In this document: positions 42,661 through 46,083 of the stretch, piece after piece
Numbering within the stretch: position 1 is the stretch's first letter
Layout of the letters: each line of letters begins with the position of its first letter
Assembly: GCA_015680685.1 (NCBI GenBank)
Contig: MNCI01008066.1
Location: 855,846 to 901,928, forward strand
Source of the DNA: Gnetum montanum
Lineage: Eukaryota; Streptophyta; Gnetopsida; Gnetales; Gnetaceae
DNA length: 46,083 nt
Direction of reading: 5' to 3'
Position numbers and translations under genes: made by a program
Notes under the pieces: generated by a model
The model's input: only the letters and a program-made list of their open reading frames with translations
Told to the model about the DNA's origin: nothing
Databases searched by the model: none

Positions 42661-44996
42661 CTATTTTCTCACTCTTCTTCTTCTTACTCTAAGAAGCTTT
42701 GTGGGGGTCCCAACAGTAATACCCATATCTTTGATGTCCTTGGGAGTCACCCACTAGCTATGTGCTATTTTGGTAGCCATACATCTCTTTTAAATAGGGT
42801 CAAATCTAATAGGGTATTCATCAAACTCCCCTCTTAGCTATTTGAAAACAACATATCTAATCATGGAGCCTTTGGTAATTCGTTCAACATAGTATGGGCT
42901 ACTACCAAGGTTTGATCATTAACCCTGTACCTACAAGATATGTGTGAAAGAAACAAGTTAGATAAAAGATACTAAATTAGATAAAACTAAAATGTTAGAA
43001 CCTATAATAGCCATGCTTACCCCTATAATTGGTACATAGTTCCTAGAGGATTCTAGAATAAAGAGTGGACTCTTTGCATCACAATTAGAGTATTATTCAT
43101 GTTGTATCATGAATACTCTGGCATGGTCTAGATATTTGACAAGTACCATGGACTAATGAAATCCACTAGTTCTCCTGCTACTCAAGTCTCTAGTCCATCA
43201 GTTATAAATTAAGCAACCAGGTTTGTAGACCTAGGTAACAAGGCTTCCATGATGACTATGGCCACCACCTCAGAAAAATGTGGCCACATCATCAAACTTA
43301 AATGTTGAAGAAGATAAGTAAGGAAATCCTTGCCCCTGGGTGGAACCACATTTGATATCTTCTCCAATGCTCAGTCAAGAGGAGGCGTGTGGTCTGTTGG
43401 TTGATCGAGACAACAAAGAATGCCAAATAACTCAACCACAATAAGCATTGGATTTAACCAAGACCCTACAAGGGAAAAGCATAAAAAAAACCATTAACAC
43501 AACATTTCAACACTTAGAATTTCTTAACAAATTTTACACATCCTAGTTAGGGGTGAAATTAGCCTCTATAAAAGCTCTAAGATGTTGGTTCAAATTTTCT
43601 TAAGAAAATTCACAAAAAATAAATATATTATTACAACCTATCCTAGACTTGACATCGTAGCCAAAATTATTGTAATAAAAACACCACAACCAGAATTATG
43701 CCTGAGCTCAAATCATGCATTAATTTAGAAAAAGCATAGAAAAAGTGACCAAAAAACTTACTAAAAATAGTAAATAGCCATTTTCTTTAAAAAAAAAGAA
43801 TACAAAAAAAGGAAAAGATTTAAAACGTAATTTATAAAGAAAAGGAAATCCCCAAGAGCATGGAGGTTGACAATTCTAACTATGACAACCACATATATCC
43901 ACAAATGGGTAAAGTGCTACAACCAAATTTAGACCAATTAACATAGCCTTATTATAAAATTCATAAGAAATTCATCTTAGCTGCGATTTCAGTGATTCCA
44001 TCACAAAAGGAACCTTGAGATCATGAAATTTCTATTCATGACCATTGCATCCAAAAACATATAATAATTCTTACACAAAACATAGCCAGAAATAGCAAAA
44101 ATGTAGCTATCACCATCACCCCCATTTGCACAAGGTTAGGAAAAAATTTACCAAAAATTCATTTGGGCTCCAAATGGAGTGATTCCACCACCATTTGAAA
44201 TTTTGAATTGAGCTCTATGCAACAATACTCAATGTAAATTCAGAAAGATGGCCACGGTTTAAAAAAAAAAATTCATTAATATTGATGAAAATCTAAAAAA
44301 TGGCACAAACCCTAGTTGCACAACCAAATTGAAATAGTTGATCAATATAACTCCAAATTAAATAAGACCATAACCACTACAAAGCTTAAATACACACTAA
44401 AAACCAAAAATATCAAATTTTTCAAAACTTAAGCCATTTTTGATAAGAAATACAAAACAAAGATTGCTTTTTGTACCAAAAAGCATTAAAAAACACAAAG
44501 TTAACATTATGTAGCCATAGATTATAACCAAAATAGCCAAACCAACATCTACCCATCACAAAATGCACTAAAATAAGGGGGTTTTCATTAGAATTTAATT
44601 TTAATGAGTCCATGGCCCTAGATTCAAGAAAAAAAATCCCAACATGAGATTTTTATAAAAAAGCATTTAAAAAGGCAAGCCTACTTTCAAAAATATTATC
44701 TACCAAGGTGAAAATATAAAAATCACCCTAGATCCACATGAAAATGGCCAAAACATGATGTGGGATTTTGCTAAAATTTAATTTTATTAACTCCTTATGC
44801 CTAGATCTAAGAAAGATGATCTATTTCTACCTAGAAAAACATAAAATAGTTAGAAAATCATAAAAAGGCAAAGAATGGCCTACCTTGGGACTGATGAAGA
44901 TGTTCCTTGGATAGAAATGGCCTTGGGGAAGATAGAAATCTTCTTGGAAGCCTCATCTAATGCTTGGATGTTTGGATTCTTGCTACCTTTCTTCAT
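42661..44996 (-). pseudogene. locus F exons 1-3
   Basis: Exon 1 (44996-44884) starts MKKGSKNPNIQALDEASKKI and ends at CCCAAG|GTAGGC. Exon 2 (43465-43021) follows an acceptor CTTGTAG and continues in frame as RSWLNPMLIVVELFGILCC; further on it has VPPRGKDFLTYLLQHLSLMM and a donor GGG|GTAAGC. Exon 3 (42930-42661) follows CTTGTAG and holds GSMIRYVVFK, RGEFDEYPIRFDPI, WVTPKDIKDMGITVG and a basic end LLRVRRRRVRK. Introns 1 and 2 are about 1.4 kb and 90 nt. In-frame TAG and TAA codons break all but exon 1. Frame continuity over two splice junctions is the best evidence that these are real exons. Confidence 0.6.
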
Positions 44997-45848
44997 CTTG
45001 ATACCCAACGTTGAAAGAAGGTTTGAGATCTAGAGGAGTTAGAGCTTCAATGCTAGCCAAGGGAAGGATGAAGAGCTTCAATGCTAAATTTTTGCAAGAT
45101 CTGGTGCAACAATTGATGCCAAGGCTTTCCTCCATTATGTTGGTTGATGGAATGGTGGTTTTTCATGAGTTTGTACAAGTTTTGGCATTAAGAATCTATT
45201 AAACCTAGCATTTCCATTCCAAACCCCTACTTACTAATTCTACGTATGACAACTCCATATACACTAAAGTCCAAGGGTTTTTTTGGGGGAGGGGGGTGTG
45301 TGTGGTGCATGTAACGGTGGGGGAAAGTATCCTCCATGCTAGGAGTGGCAAGAGGAAAACATCAATTACCTTTGTTTATTCTTAATTATTTAATTTTTGA
45401 ATTTATAAAACCATGGGCCCCACCTTGCACCCTCACACATGGTGTTTTTGGGTTACAAACTACATCAACACTAAGGTTTTGACCCCTCTAACACATAGAA
45501 CCATACCTAAGCCTTAACCCCCATGCATACACATTGGGGCTACCATACTTAGCATGGATGCATATCTTCCATCCCTCAAAATTATAAAAACCTTTCTTTC
45601 CATTTTTGGCAATTGCATCTTGCATCATCCAACCCCAGGCTTTGAAAGGGGATCAAACATTTTTGAAAATAGTCACCTTGGGTGTCCACACTAGCTTACC
45701 CCCCTACAGGGAGGGGGGGGGGGGGGGGTGTTGCTCTTTGTGGAAGAAAGGGGGGTAACCCTCATTCATGTTTCCTACTGCCCATCACACCTAGATCTAG
45801 CCCCCAGAAGGGGCCCACATAATCTAGAACCTATCCAATCACTCCTGG
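44997..45848. other. upstream region of locus F, non-coding, with a 16-G run
   Basis: No supportable gene. A plus-strand run of 16 G lies at 45713-45728, preceded by CCCCCCTACAGGGAG-type sequence and followed by a further G-rich patch near 45750. Another G/T-rich patch is at 45281-45327. The promoter of F would lie here, but no clear minus-strand TATA box at a good distance was found. Confidence 0.4.
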
Positions 45849-46083
45849 TGATGAGTGGTGAGGTACCCCTACACTCAACCATACGAATACGAGCGTGCAC
45901 GTGCGATCCGGTCGAACTCTGTAGACTAAATGCCTTAACACCACAACAACACTTGGGGTTAATCGTTCGTTGTCTTCCCAGGCTTTCTTGTAAGTGTCAC
46001 GGTGTATGGTTAAGCAAGTCTGAGGAATGTGATTTTTTTGGTATTTTCGGCTTATCTTCTATGCTATCAGGGGAAAGGGTTGA
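45849..46083 (-). repeat. outer end of a third A/B-type LTR, truncated by the window
   Basis: TGATGAGTGGTGAGGTACCCC aligns with the B LTR starts at 29306 and 41676 and stays alignable to the window end. The flank before 45849 is not a primer-binding site, so this is the 3' outer end of a minus-strand element, or a solo LTR. CpG sites are kept (ACGAGCGTGCACGTGCGATC), so it is younger than A and B. If intact, the target duplication should be CCTGG. Confidence 0.8.

Larger units (their letters stand above)
26459..44996 (-). pseudogene. locus F: decayed gene with about eight exons, split by element B
   Basis: Gene-like locus of unknown family. Proposed exons on the minus strand: 44996-44884, 43465-43021, 42930-42661, [element B in the intron], 29276-28228, 28133-27870, 27780-27643, 27535 to about 26716, 26599-26459 (stop TGA). 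Donor GT and acceptor AG are present at all but the last donor. Exons 1, 2 and 3 join in one frame (113+445 nt, then 270 nt). Total coding is about 3.2 kb, or roughly 1,080 codons. The product would be charged, with coiled-coil segments, a basic patch and an acidic, Pro-rich tail, which suggests a nuclear or structural protein. Many stops are TAG where Gln fits. I do not recognise the family. It could be a host gene, a captured fragment, or a distant relative of the A/B accessory gene. Confidence 0.55.

Noticed and set aside
45011-45202. 63-residue plus-strand open frame upstream of locus F
   Set aside because: It has no recognisable domain, no second copy and no splice or promoter context.

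Overview
This window looks like nuclear DNA of a plant with a large, repeat-rich genome; a conifer or other gymnosperm is plausible, but the species cannot be fixed. The reasons are wall-to-wall decayed Ty3/gypsy LTR retrotransposons of the chromodomain-less Athila and Tat types, low GC, strong CpG loss over most of the window, many in-frame TAG stops where Gln (CAG) is expected, and plant-type introns. I see no intact host gene, rRNA, tRNA or CRISPR array.

Layout. (1) 1-2774, minus: 5' part of a relatively young Tat-like element (E), with gag running off the left edge, a primer-binding site and a 5' LTR. (2) 2775-3771: non-coding, with one plus-strand TATA-like site. (3) 3772-17070, plus: element A, a near-complete 13.3-kb Athila-like element with 5' LTR, gag, protease, RT, RNase H, integrase, a 2-kb spacer, an accessory third gene and a 3' LTR. 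(4) 17071-20261, minus: element C, the 3' part of a Tat-like pol (RNase H plus integrase) ending in a 29-bp tandem repeat. (5) 20262-26103, plus: element D, a Tat-like LTR, leader, gag and protease that passes without RT or integrase into the same 29-bp repeat. (6) 26459-44996, minus: locus F, a decayed gene-like locus with about eight exons and no recognised family. (7) 29306-42583, minus: element B, the sister of A, 13.3 kb, flanked by a perfect 5-bp target duplication (ATGTT) and sitting inside a roughly 95-nt intron of F. (8) 45849-46083: outer end of a third A/B-type LTR that leaves the window.

The point most worth following up is in A and B. Both carry a third gene downstream of integrase that seems to have its own transcription unit: a U3-like internal promoter with TATAAATA, a splice donor 154 nt (A) or 153 nt (B) later, a leader intron of about 0.3 kb, and a start codon directly after the acceptor AG. 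The promoter reuses the GGCCCCATCGATG-type motif of the LTR U3. Both copies also share the same changes at catalytic positions of RT and integrase, which suggests that the family spread from a source that already had them, perhaps mobilised in trans. None of the reading frames is intact now, so this is a record of past activity.
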